A DNA stretch of 15,748 nt, from NCBI GenBank assembly GCA_947305675.1, contig CAMZED010000026.1:1-15748 (forward strand), in the 5' to 3' direction. Made by a program: the position numbers and the translations under genes. The notes below the pieces were generated by a model. The model was not told where the DNA came from. It saw only the letters and a list, made by a program, of their open reading frames with translations, and searched no databases. Shown here piece by piece: positions 1-9,500 of this stretch. Within the stretch, counting starts at the first letter, position 1. Every line of letters begins with the position of its first letter. The DNA is from an uncultured Clostridia bacterium. Lineage in GTDB: Bacteria > Bacillota > Clostridia > Oscillospirales > CAG-382.

Positions 1-16
1 GTTCCGTATATTGCAT
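1..16 (-). CDS. Start of a divergent gene (5' end only)
   Basis: Only the first five codons (reading M-Q-Y-T-E) lie in the window, so the product cannot be named. The start is supported by a GGAGAG ribosome site (minus strand of 22-27) five bases upstream of the ATG at 16-14, and by a well-formed promoter at 45-73 on the same strand. The gene is divergent from the methyltransferase gene and shares its 200-base upstream region. Confidence 0.5.
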
Positions 17-44
17 TATTTCTCTCCGTTTTGCCGTTTTTTAC

Positions 45-73
45 ATCATATCACCCTGCGATAAATAAGTCAA
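45..73 (-). promoter_or_regulatory. SigA-type promoter of the divergent left-edge gene
   Basis: On the minus strand the -35 is TTGACT (73-68), the spacer is exactly 17 bases, and the -10 is TATGAT (50-45), preceded by TGA as an extended -10. Expected transcription start is near 38, giving a short leader before the ATG at 16. Of the promoters read in this window it is among the closest to consensus. Confidence 0.7.
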
Positions 74-127
74 CGTCAACCGGGCGGACGACAATTGTAA
101 ATAATTTGTAAACGTGCAAAAAAAGCG

Positions 128-156
128 TTACAAAACGCCTTCGAATAAGGTATATA
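128..156 (+). promoter_or_regulatory. Weak candidate promoter for the methyltransferase-protease pair
   Basis: TTACAA (128-133), 17 bases, then TATATA (151-156), with AT-rich sequence following. It lacks the TGA extension found at the other promoters here, so the true start site could lie elsewhere in 80-200. Nothing else recognisable lies between the divergent promoter and this site. Confidence 0.3.
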
Positions 157-216
157 TTATATAGATGATAAAAAAATCATAATATGGGGTAATATACCCT
201 TTTTGAGGAGATTTTG

Positions 217-954
217 ATGAACGGCTCCGTCACGACCAAAATAAACGCCGAAGTGATAATTAAAGAGCCGAAAGGCGGAATACGCTTCGGCACCGACGCG
301 CTCCTGTTAGCCCATTTTGCGCTGCCGCATTTAAAAAGAGGGCTTTGCGTCGATATCGGCACCGGCTCGGGAGTTATCCCGCTCTTGTGTCTTGCCGCCG
401 GCGGAGGAGCCGATTTCGTCGGGGTCGAAATACAGAAGGAATACGCCGAAGCCGCGTTTGAAAACGCGGTTTCGAACGGGTTCGGCGAAAGGTTCAGGGT
501 TGTCTGCGCGAGCGCCGAAGAAACCGCGCTTTATTGCCCTGCGGGAACCGCTTCGGCGGTAGTGACCAACCCGCCCTATATGCGCGCCGACCAGGGCAAA
601 GACAACGAAAACGCAAAAATGTCGGTCGCCCGCCGCGAAATATCCGGCGGAGCCGAAACATTTTGCCGAGCGGCGGGAAAATGCCTGAAAAGCGGCGGGA
701 AATTCTTTGCGGTCTACCGTCCCGACCGGGCGGTCAACCTGTTTTGCGCCATGCGCGAAAACCGCATCGAACCCAAACGCATAAAGCTTGTTTTCCCCTC
801 GGCTTTCAAAAAGCCGTCGCTTTTGCTTGTCGAAGGGATAAAAGACGCCGGAGAAGGGCTGGTTTTCGAAGAAAACCTCTATATCTACGACGGCGGAGAA
901 CACAAAAATTACAGTTCGCAGATGAAAGAAATCTACGCCTGTTTTGAAAAATAA
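217..954 (+). CDS. trmN6: tRNA1(Val) adenine-37 N6-methyltransferase family protein
   Basis: Predicted cytosolic SAM-dependent N6-adenine methyltransferase of the TrmN6/YfiC (YabB) family, which modifies A37 of a tRNA. The 245-residue length is normal. Visible family signatures are the N-terminal GGIRFGTDALLLA block (residues 20-32), SAM motif I VDIGTGSG (45-52), the acidic end of the next strand (VGVEIQ), and the catalytic NPPY (118-121). The ATG at 217 is preferred over the in-frame TTG at 214 because GAGGAG (205-210) then sits six bases upstream. The stop is nine bases before the protease start, so the two are probably co-transcribed, although nothing in the protease suggests a functional link. 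The exact tRNA target is inferred from the family; a related 16S rRNA or protein methyltransferase is less likely. Confidence 0.85.
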   Translation: MNGSVTTKINAEVIIKEPKGGIRFGTDALLLAHFALPHLKRGLCVDIGTGSGVIPLLCLAAGGGADFVGVEIQKEYAEAAFENAVSNGFGERFRVVCASAEETALYCPAGTASAVVTNPPYMRADQGKDNENAKMSVARREISGGAETFCRAAGKCLKSGGKFFAVYRPDRAVNLFCAMRENRIEPKRIKLVFPSAFKKPSLLLVEGIKDAGEGLVFEENLYIYDGGEHKNYSSQMKEIYACFEK

Positions 955-963
955 GGGGAAAGA

Positions 964-3900
964 ATGAAAAAAAGGATCGCGGCTTTGACAATAGCTTTGC
1001 TTTTGCTTATCCCGACGGCGCTGTTCGCCGCCGCGGGTTTTGCCGCGCGTTTTTCGGATCGCGGGATTTTTTCGCTGTTCTATTCCCTGCGCGAACACGC
1101 TGTCGCGCAGTCGCTCGGAAAAGAGGAGCCCGCGGTTTGCCCGGTTCAGGAAATCCTCCGGGGCGAAAGGTATATAATCGCATTTAAAGACAGCGTGCCT
1201 TTGAAAGAAATCGAAAAGGCGTTCTCCGCCGAAGGGATCGACGCTTATCCGCTCGCCGGGAGCGACCGAAAACTGTTTGCGGCGGACGCGGACCGCGGTT
1301 TTTGTGAAAAATACGCCGGAATGATCGAATATTGCGAAGAAGACGTTCAACGCGCGGCGCTTTCTTACCCGGACGATCCGGTTCGCACGGCGGCTTATGA
1401 ATCGGTCGGCATTTATGAAGCTTTTGATCTGACGGAGATCGATCCCGGGCTGATCATCGCGGTACTCGACACCGGTATATCGCGCGGGCACGAAGATCTC
1501 GCCGGAGCGAATATTCTTCCGGGGTACAACGCCGTCGGGCGTACCGCCGGAGTTTATGAGGACAGTTCGGGCCACGGCACGGCGGTCACCGGAATCATCG
1601 CCGCCGTATCCGGCAACAAAACCGGCATTTCCGGAGTTGCGCACGGCGCAACGGTGCTTCCGGTTAAGATATCTTCGACAAGATCGACGATATATTCATC
1701 CGACCTGATCAGCGGAATAAGATTTGCCGCCGACGCCGGAGCAAAAATAATCAATATGTCTGTCGGCGGGTACTCATATTCCTATGCCGAACAAGAAGCG
1801 GTGAATTACGCGCTCGGAAAGGGCTGCATACTTATTGCCGCCGCGGGAAACGAGGGCAACCGCAGTTACGCCGGGCAAAAATGCTATCCCGCCTCTTACG
1901 ACGGGGTGATTTCGGTCGCGTCCTGCTCGGACGAGGGGAGACACAGCGATTTTTCGCAATATAACGAATGCGTCGACGTCAGCGCTCCCGGCGAAAACAT
2001 GACCGTTCCGGTTTGGAGCGACGGTATATCGGGATACAAGAACGACTCGGGAACGAGCTATTCCGCGGCCATCGTAAGCGGCATCGCCGCAATGGTCATA
2101 AGCGATATCGGCAAGGACGTAAAGTTCGGCGGCAAGGAATTTCTTGCGGTGATAACCGATACCTTAGGTCCCGAGCGGACAGACAGGCTCGGATACGGTA
2201 TGATCAACGCGCCGGACGTTATCAAACGCGCTCGCAAGCCGGTGATCACCGGGGTTACCCACGGCGGGACCTATTCCGAAACGGTCACCGTGGGATTCAA
2301 CTACGGCGAAGGCTATCTTGACGGCGAACGTATTTACAGCGGCGAAACGGTGGTGACCAACGGAAAACACACTGTGGTCGTCACCGACGGCGAAAACACG
2401 GTTTCGGCGACGTTCAGGCTGAACTATTCGCCGCTGAGCGCCAAATACCGCGAATATTCCGACAGGGCGGTTTTCGAATTCGACCGCGGTTTTGCGCTGC
2501 TCGACGGGTTTCCCTATGTATCCGGAACGCCGATAACCGATTCGGGAACGCACCGTTTCAGGTTGATAGGCGACGACGAAGAATATATGCGCGTGATTGA
2601 AACGAGGTTTGCGCTTCCGGAGATAACCGGCGTTGAAGACGGAGGAGTATATGACCGCGCGGTGGGAATAAGGATCACCGGAGGCGAAGGGTATCTCGAC
2701 GGGAACCTCGCCGGAGATGTTTTTGCCGTACACGAACCGGGCGAACACACGGTCACTGTCCGCAGCGGCAACGGAAAGCGCGCAAAGACGGTTCATTTTA
2801 CCGTGACCGGAGACAACATAAAAACATTCAAGGGCGATCTTTCGGAGCCGAATATTACCGTCGACGGAGAAAAGGGCTTTATAGTTTATACCGGCGATAA
2901 TCTTTCCGGCGCGAGGATAAGCCTTTTGGATTCGCCAAACGAGGTTTTCCGCATAATCGAATCGAGCGGCGTCGGTTCCGCGGCGGTGACGAAGGGCAAT
3001 CTTTTGCTTTTGGGCGAAGGAATAGGCGTTTATGACCGCGGCAAAATACTTTCCGGCGAGGACGCTTTGATAAACGAATATAAATTCGAAGGGTCGGTCT
3101 GCTGTTTCGCCGACAGCGAAAACGCGGGATTCATCACCGCCGACGGCAGGGTATTTCTTGTCGATCCGGAAACCGGAACGCCGACTCAAGCCGGGGCGCT
3201 GAACGCCTTGATTTCCGACGCGGTATGCGTTTCAGGCACGGTCTGCGCCATCGACGCCCTGCGGGAAGGAACCGTTCATTTGCTTGATCTTGCGACCGGA
3301 GAAGTATCGACGTTATATACTGATCGGGAAATATCCCGCGCGGACCTTTTGTTCGACGGACGGTATATTTGCGTCGGCAACCGTGTATTCAGCGCCGCCG
3401 ACGCGGAACCGCTTGCCGAATTTTACGGCTGGCAAGCGGTCGCTTTGAACGGCGGAATGGTGTTCTCGGACGTCGGAATATTTGATATCGCATCCGGCGA
3501 AACGGTCGGGCTGTTCCAAAAAGACGTCTGCGGAATATATTTCGGGGTCGAAAAGAATCTGGTGTTCTTTTCGGACGGCGATTCCGCCGAAGTTGATAAT
3601 ACGTCGGACGTGCCGGGTGCGTTCTGCGCCGGCGAATTCATAAGTACGGTTCTTTCGCCCGGAGAACGATCCGACGGATACCGCACCGTGTTCCGCCATT
3701 CAAGCGGACTGAAGATCTCGGCTCTGAGCGCTTATTCGACGGGGATATGTTTTACCGCGGAAGACGAAAAATACCTTTATACGCTTGAAGACGGCGGGAA
3801 AAACGCCGGATCTTATGCTTTAAGATTTATCCCGGACGGCGTTATCGTATCCGAAGGGTTTGTCTGCGTGACATTCGATTCGGCTCCTTATGTCTATTTT

Positions 3901-6405
3901 GCGCCGGAAAACGCGATCGGCGAAGGGGTATATATCCCCGTCGGCGAAAAATGCGGCTGCGCCGTTTATACCGAAGGGAAAATTTTTGCCGTTGCGGACA
4001 GAAAGATCGTCGTTTACGATACATCCTCAGGAACTTTGCACGCAAGCGGAATCGAATGCCAATCTATCGCCGCCGCGGGCGGACATATCGGCGCGCTGAA
4101 AGGCCGTGAACTGTCGCTTTATACGCTTGATCTTGCAAAACTCGCCTCCGTCTTTACAGGCGGCGGAACGCTTACCGGCGGCGAGGTTTTTTCCGTCGGC
4201 GGGCAGGTTTATTCGCCGCTCGACGTAACGCGTATCGGCACGCTGCGCGGGACAGTGCTTGCCGTTTCGGACGGGGCTGCGGTTACCGACTCGGGCGTAT
4301 TTTTGATCGCTTCCGGCGAAAAGATCGGAGATCTTCCCGTAAGCGAAGCGGATTTTGCCGCAATATGCGAAAGCGGAACGCTGTTCGCCGCGGGAGATGA
4401 TTGCATCGCCGCGGTTTCTTACGGCGACGGCACCCCCTTCTTCCTTCTGCCGGAAGTTTCGGGGATCGGAGACGGCGGATCTTACCAGGAATCCGCAAAG
4501 ATCGAATTCGGCGGAGGAATGGGATTTATCGACGGAGTTCAAGTCGAAAGCGGCGCCGAAGTGACCGCGCACGGCAAGCACAGATTTATTCTTTCACTTC
4601 CCTGCGGGGTCGGAAAAATATTGGATTTTACGGTCGTACCGAAGCTTTCGGGTATAGAATTCCCGGACGCGGTACGCAATATGAACGTCGGCGAAAGCAT
4701 TACTTTGCGTCTGAAATATCTTCCCGACGGCGCAAATTCGCAGCGCGCCTCGTTCACCGCCGATAAAGAGGGAGTCAGCGTCGACGGATCGGGAGTATTG
4801 AAAGCAGAGGCGGTCGGATCTTATCTGATCACAGCGGAAGTCGAAGTCGACGGCAGCCGATACAGCGCGCAGTGCCGCGTTAACGTGCGCGACGATCTTA
4901 TTGTTTTTTCCGCCGACAGCGGCATAAGAGTTGACCGCAACGGAAATTATATATTCGGAATATCACCGGGGACCGACGCCGAAACATTGAAAGAACTTTT
5001 GCAAACCGGGAGGCGCGCGGAAGTCACCACACAAGAAGGGTCATTACGCGAAGGGGTTCTGCACACCGGCGACCTGCTTACGCTTTATAACGGCGAAGGC
5101 GGGATAAGCGACAGCCTCACCGTGATAATCTACGGCGACACCGACGGGGACGGATATCTCACCGCCCGCGACCTGCGCGAGCTCGAACGTATTCTTAAAG
5201 GGTACGGATATGCCGACAGATTCGTCGCCGCCGCCGACGCTGACGGCAACGGTATTATCACTAACGGCGATTTTTACCGGCTGCGCGGGCTGCTTACCGG
5301 CAGGATCGAAGGCACGACAGGAACTCCGGAGCAAGCTTTGACCGGCGAATGCGGGATACAGACGGTGACTTTTGTTGAAGAAGGCGGATATATCGACGCG
5401 GCAATTTATATTTCGGGAAGCAAATACGCACGCGCGGTTTCGGGCACAATAAAATACGAGGGATTGGAGTTCGTTTCCGCCGAATCGCTCGAATGGGAAT
5501 TCGGACTTTACGATTTTGGCGGAAGTCTGGGTTTTTACGCCTTTTCCGAAAGCGACGAGAAAGCCGGACGTTCGTTCCGCACAATAGCATCGATGAGGTT
5601 CCGTGTGACGGGCAAAGCCGGCGGAAAGATCTCGTTCACGTCCGACGGACTGACGATGAACTCGCACGATGAGAGCGCCGTACTGCCTTTTGTAAGCGCC
5701 GAGCGCGAAATTCGCGTCGCCGAATACGGAGAGACCGAGATCATTATTTCGAACGGAAAACGTTTTGAGTTCAGCGCCGATAAAAACGACTTTTTCGCGC
5801 TGATACCTTACAACAGTTCAATAGCGGACGTAAAAGTGATACGCCCTGAAGGCTGCACCGTGACGGTCGACGGTACGGTCATAAGCGACGGCGGCAGCGG
5901 AACGGTGAATATTTCGGTCAACTTCCCCGACGGATCGAGCAAATATTACAGCGTCCGCGTAAGGCGCGAGGATTTTCCGAGCTTCGACAGCAACTGTCTG
6001 CTCTCGCGGCTGGAAGTTGAAGGGTTCCGGCTCGATCCGGGGTTCGATCCGAAGGTGACCGAATACGTTATAAGAGTTCCGTTCGGTACCGAAAAGATAA
6101 ACGTTTACAGCGTGGCGCAAAGCAAAAAGGCGCGGATCATAACCGGGGATACTTTGGTCACCGGCGACGAAACGGTCGTTAACGTTACTGTCATCGCCGA
6201 GGACGGCGAAACGCTGAGATACAAAATAAAAGTCCTGCGCGACAGCGCGCCGGAAGTATCTTCGAACGAGAATTCCGGTTCCGGCGAAGAGAGCGAAAGC
6301 GAAAACGACGGCGTTTCCGCTTCGGTTTACGTTTTGATCGCGGCGGCGATCGCGGCGGCTGCGGCGGCAATATATTTCATAAAACGCAAAAAAAGCGTTA
6401 AATGA
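964..6405 (+). CDS. Giant cell-surface S8 subtilase with propeller, dockerin, cohesin-like and cadherin-like domains
   Basis: Predicted secreted serine protease of 1813 residues, held on the cell surface. In order: signal peptide (1-23); inhibitor-I9-like prodomain (about 66-130); S8 catalytic domain (about 150-420) with Asp169 in VLDTG, His204 in GHGTA, oxyanion Asn296 in AAGNEG and Ser365 in GTSYSA; a repeat module (426-486), a degenerate copy (488-551) and a second clear copy (552-617); a beta-propeller-like region (about 620-1160); a third module copy (1163-1226); a Big2-like Ig domain (1227-1310); a type I dockerin with two calcium loops (1391-1448, DTDGDG and DADGNG); a cohesin-like beta-sandwich (about 1460-1588); a cadherin-like beta-sandwich (1677-1760); an acidic Ser/Glu linker; one membrane helix (about 1787-1806) and a basic tail. 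No LPXTG motif is present. An AAGGGGAAAG ribosome site lies just upstream. The triad is complete, so the enzyme should be active. The substrate is unknown; the dockerin suggests docking to a partner protein or complex. Confidence 0.9.
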   Translation: MKKRIAALTIALLLLIPTALFAAAGFAARFSDRGIFSLFYSLREHAVAQSLGKEEPAVCPVQEILRGERYIIAFKDSVPLKEIEKAFSAEGIDAYPLAGSDRKLFAADADRGFCEKYAGMIEYCEEDVQRAALSYPDDPVRTAAYESVGIYEAFDLTEIDPGLIIAVLDTGISRGHEDLAGANILPGYNAVGRTAGVYEDSSGHGTAVTGIIAAVSGNKTGISGVAHGATVLPVKISSTRSTIYSSDLISGIRFAADAGAKIINMSVGGYSYSYAEQEAVNYALGKGCILIAAAGNEGNRSYAGQKCYPASYDGVISVASCSDEGRHSDFSQYNECVDVSAPGENMTVPVWSDGISGYKNDSGTSYSAAIVSGIAAMVISDIGKDVKFGGKEFLAVITDTLGPERTDRLGYGMINAPDVIKRARKPVITGVTHGGTYSETVTVGFNYGEGYLDGERIYSGETVVTNGKHTVVVTDGENTVSATFRLNYSPLSAKYREYSDRAVFEFDRGFALLDGFPYVSGTPITDSGTHRFRLIGDDEEYMRVIETRFALPEITGVEDGGVYDRAVGIRITGGEGYLDGNLAGDVFAVHEPGEHTVTVRSGNGKRAKTVHFTVTGDNIKTFKGDLSEPNITVDGEKGFIVYTGDNLSGARISLLDSPNEVFRIIESSGVGSAAVTKGNLLLLGEGIGVYDRGKILSGEDALINEYKFEGSVCCFADSENAGFITADGRVFLVDPETGTPTQAGALNALISDAVCVSGTVCAIDALREGTVHLLDLATGEVSTLYTDREISRADLLFDGRYICVGNRVFSAADAEPLAEFYGWQAVALNGGMVFSDVGIFDIASGETVGLFQKDVCGIYFGVEKNLVFFSDGDSAEVDNTSDVPGAFCAGEFISTVLSPGERSDGYRTVFRHSSGLKISALSAYSTGICFTAEDEKYLYTLEDGGKNAGSYALRFIPDGVIVSEGFVCVTFDSAPYVYFAPENAIGEGVYIPVGEKCGCAVYTEGKIFAVADRKIVVYDTSSGTLHASGIECQSIAAAGGHIGALKGRELSLYTLDLAKLASVFTGGGTLTGGEVFSVGGQVYSPLDVTRIGTLRGTVLAVSDGAAVTDSGVFLIASGEKIGDLPVSEADFAAICESGTLFAAGDDCIAAVSYGDGTPFFLLPEVSGIGDGGSYQESAKIEFGGGMGFIDGVQVESGAEVTAHGKHRFILSLPCGVGKILDFTVVPKLSGIEFPDAVRNMNVGESITLRLKYLPDGANSQRASFTADKEGVSVDGSGVLKAEAVGSYLITAEVEVDGSRYSAQCRVNVRDDLIVFSADSGIRVDRNGNYIFGISPGTDAETLKELLQTGRRAEVTTQEGSLREGVLHTGDLLTLYNGEGGISDSLTVIIYGDTDGDGYLTARDLRELERILKGYGYADRFVAAADADGNGIITNGDFYRLRGLLTGRIEGTTGTPEQALTGECGIQTVTFVEEGGYIDAAIYISGSKYARAVSGTIKYEGLEFVSAESLEWEFGLYDFGGSLGFYAFSESDEKAGRSFRTIASMRFRVTGKAGGKISFTSDGLTMNSHDESAVLPFVSAEREIRVAEYGETEIIISNGKRFEFSADKNDFFALIPYNSSIADVKVIRPEGCTVTVDGTVISDGGSGTVNISVNFPDGSSKYYSVRVRREDFPSFDSNCLLSRLEVEGFRLDPGFDPKVTEYVIRVPFGTEKINVYSVAQSKKARIITGDTLVTGDETVVNVTVIAEDGETLRYKIKVLRDSAPEVSSNENSGSGEESESENDGVSASVYVLIAAAIAAAAAAIYFIKRKKSVK
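2239..4641 (+). repeat. Repeated domain within the subtilase (three clear copies and one degenerate)
   Basis: Clear copies lie at 2239-2421, 2617-2814 and 4450-4641. Each follows the pattern I-x-G-V/I-x-(D/H)-G-G-x-Y, then G-x-G-(Y/F)-(L/I)-D-G, then G-(K/E)-H, and ends in an F-x-(V/L) strand. A degenerate copy between the first two keeps LLDG and GTHRFRL. The first two flank one edge of the propeller-like region and the third follows its other edge. They look like small beta-sandwich modules of about 62 residues; no family name is claimed. Confidence 0.75.
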
Positions 6406-6415
6406 TCATTAACGG

Positions 6416-6444
6416 TTGAATTTTCGGTCAAAATATGATATCAT
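6416..6444 (+). promoter_or_regulatory. Promoter of the cotH-VTC-DUF4956 operon
   Basis: -35 TTGAAT (6416-6421), 17-base spacer, -10 TATCAT (6439-6444) preceded by TGA. The -10 lies inside a perfect 14-base palindrome (6433-6446). Predicted start near 6451, leaving a leader of about 80 bases that contains a terminator-like hairpin. Confidence 0.6.
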
Positions 6445-6453
6445 ATGTCAAGG

Positions 6454-6484
6454 AACGTCAAATATAAGGTTTTTGGCGTTTTTT
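6454..6484 (+). terminator. Terminator-like hairpin between the subtilase and cotH (possible attenuator)
   Basis: AACGTCAAA (6454-6462) pairs with TTTGGCGTT (6472-6480) as nine pairs including one G-U, with a nine-base loop, followed by a run of six T ending at 6484. It lies 49 bases after the protease stop and would end that transcript. Because the 6416-6444 promoter sits upstream of it, it would also lie in the cotH leader and could act as an attenuator. Confidence 0.55.
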
Positions 6485-6503
6485 GATGCAATGACCGTAT
6501 AAT
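6473..6503 (+). promoter_or_regulatory. Possible second, downstream cotH promoter
   Basis: A perfect TATAAT at 6498-6503 has only a poor TTGGCG (6473-6478) at a long 19-base spacing. If active, it would start transcription near 6510, beyond the hairpin, giving a very short leader before the ribosome site at 6519-6524. Confidence 0.3.
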
Positions 6504-6529
6504 AAAGCGAACGCTTTTGGAGAGTTGAT

Positions 6530-9500
6530 TTGGCAAAGAATGCGGTAAATAAAAAAATGCGCGACGTTTATATCGCTGTCGGTCTGGCGGTTTTGCTGGT
6601 GATAAGCGTGGCGGTTTTTGTTCTTGTTCAGAACAAAGTCGGCACCCCGGTTTTTTACGACGGGGATATGCAGAACGTCTGCGTCAGGATAAACGAAATA
6701 TGCGCCAGGAACAAATCGATAATCGCCGACGAAAACGGCGATTACAGCGATTATATCGAGCTGTATAATTACGGCGCGGATATATCGCTCGCCGGGTTCG
6801 GACTTGCGAACAAGAACGGCGGCGGTGCGGAATATACTTTCGGCGACGTTGTGATAAAATCGGGTGAATACCTTGTCGTGTTCCTCGACGGGACAAGAAT
6901 ACCCTTCCGCCTTGCGGCGAGCGGCAACGAATATATCGCGCTGGTCGCATACGACGGCACGGTGATTTCCTCGGTGAATACAGTCGCCACAGCGAGCGAC
7001 GAGGTGATTCTTTGGTCGGACGCCGGGTATTACCGTTCGGACGAGCCCTCGCCCGGGTTCCCCAACACCGCCGCTGGGGCGGAAGCGTTCCGCAAAGGTG
7101 AGATCGACCCGGATCCTAAACTTGTAATTAACGAAATACTCGCCGACAACGAATCCGCTCTGCCGGATTTCGAGGGCGATTTTGACGATATTATAGAGAT
7201 AATGAATATTTCCCCGGAAGAAGTATCGACAGTCGGGTATTATATTTCCGATTCACTGCGTGAAAGGATGCGCTGTGCGCTTCCCGAAAAAACGCTTGCG
7301 CCCGGCGAATGCCTGCTGGTGTTTGCTTCGGGCAAGGATACCGTTGCCGAAAACGGCGAATTCCACGCCGATTTTCGCATTTCCTCCGGCGAGATCGTCG
7401 TGCTTTCGGCGGGAGGAAAATATACCTCCGCGGAGGTTATACGCTGCGGGACGAACGTATCGCTCGCACGGGGAGAAGACGGCGCTTATACGCAATCGGC
7501 TCCTTCGCTCGGATACGCCAACAATGAACAGGGCTCTGAGGCTTTGGCTGAAAGCCGCGTCGACAGAGGGCTTCCGCTGGTGATCAGCGAGGTCCTGCTT
7601 AAAGACGACGGAATAGCTTACGGCGGAAAACTGCGCGACGTTATAGAGATCTGCAACGTTTCGGATTCGGCGGTAAGCACAAAAGGCTATTATTTATCGG
7701 ATTCTGAGCGCGAACCCTACCGTTTCGCCCTGCCCGAGCGCGAACTTGCGCCCGGCGAATGCGTTTTGGTTTATGCCGACAAAGGCGAAAGCGATCTTTC
7801 GGCACCTTTTTCGCTCGCTTCCGACGAATCGGTCTATCTCACCGCGCCGAACTTCAGGCATGGCGATCCGGTCCCCTGCTCCCCTGCCGGCAGCGGAAGA
7901 TCCAGGTCATTTTCGGCACGGAGCGACGACGAAACGGTTTATACCGAGGGGGATATTTCGATCGGATACGCCAACGACGCTTCCGGCACGGCGTTATATG
8001 AAAAAAGCGCGCGTCCTTCGACCGTCGAAATAAGCGAGGCGGTTTCGGTCAACACCAAATACCTTGCGGGGCCTTACGGCACCTACCACGATTTTATCGA
8101 GCTGCACAACAATTCCGGTTCCGCTGTCGATCTTTCGGGATGGTATATTTCCGACGATCCCGAAAAACCGATGAAAGCGAGCCTTGAAGGAATGAGGATC
8201 GCCGCCGGCGGGTATCTTGTAATTATCTGTTCGACCGACGGAATAAATACCCCGCGCGGGTATAACACGGTGAAGTTCTCGCTTTCGGTGTTCGGAGAAA
8301 CGGTCTGCCTTTCGCACGGAGACGAGGTAATCGACAGTATGGCGATCCCCGCGTTGGGCGAAAACGCCGCGTTCGGCCGCGCCGAAGGATCCGACGGGTT
8401 CTCGCTTCTGAAGAACGCCACGCCCGGCGTTTCCAACTCCGGCAGGATATCGGCGGCTTCCTCCGCCCCGGTCGCTTCGCTTCCCCAGGGCGTTTATAAC
8501 GACGTAGGTGCGCTCTCGGTCGAGCTTAAAGGCGAAGGTACGGTTTATTACACGCTCGATTGCAGCGATCCCACGGTTAACGGAAAGGTTTATGATTCGC
8601 CGATAAGGCTTACGCGGACGACTGTAATTCGTTGCTGCGCCGCAGGAGACGGCAAACCTTTCAGCAAAGTTGCGGATTACAGTTATATAATAAACGAAAA
8701 TGACGCTCTGGAGGTCGTTTCGCTGGTGACGACGCCCGAAAACCTTTGGGATACCTATAACGGGATATACGTAAAAGGTCCCAACGCTTCGAGCGTGTTC
8801 CCCTATGAAGGCGCCAACTATTTTAAAGATTGGGAAAAGGAAGCGAGCCTGGCGTTTTATCCGCACGGCGGCGAAGGGTTTTATATTCCCTGCGGAATAA
8901 AGATATTCGGCGGATATTCGAGAGCGCTTGATAAAAAATCGTTTTCCTGCTTTTTTCGCGCGAAATACGGCGCCGGGTCGCTCGATTATGAGGTATTCGG
9001 GCAGGACGGTCTTAACTCATATGAATCGCTCGTGTTGAGGAACACCGGTCAGGACGCGACAAAATCAAATATGCGCGACGCGATGATAACCAAACTCGTG
9101 GCAGAAAAGACCGACGTCGATATTCAGGATTCGCGCCCGGTAGTCCTTTATTTGAACGGCGAATTTTGGGGCGTATATTTTATACGTGAAAAGATCAATC
9201 AGAACTATGTCGCCGGGCATCAGAACGTCACCGCCGCCCAGGCAAAAGTCGATTACGCAAGCGGGACGCGCACTCCCGAATATACGGCGCTTATGAACTA
9301 TGTTAAATCGCACGATCTTTCGAACCCCGAATATTACAGCTATACGGCGAGTCAGGTCGATATCGACGAGTATATCGATTATATCATCGCCGAGATATGT
9401 ATGGCGAATACCGACAACGGCAATATAAAGTTTTATAAAGCCGAGGGCGGAAAATGGCGCTGGGTGCTTTACGACGTCGACCAGTCGTTCCGCGACGCCG

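Noticed and set aside
331..1644. Long antisense open frame (437 codons) opposite the methyltransferase and protease genes
   Set aside because: It overlaps two well-supported genes, has low-complexity Arg/Phe-rich sequence and no ribosome site. It is a shadow caused by the GC-rich, CG-dinucleotide-rich codons.
7994..8866. Minus-strand frame of 290 codons within cotH, and a similar one at 2164-3189 within the protease
   Set aside because: Both are antisense to conserved domains and show no recognisable family.
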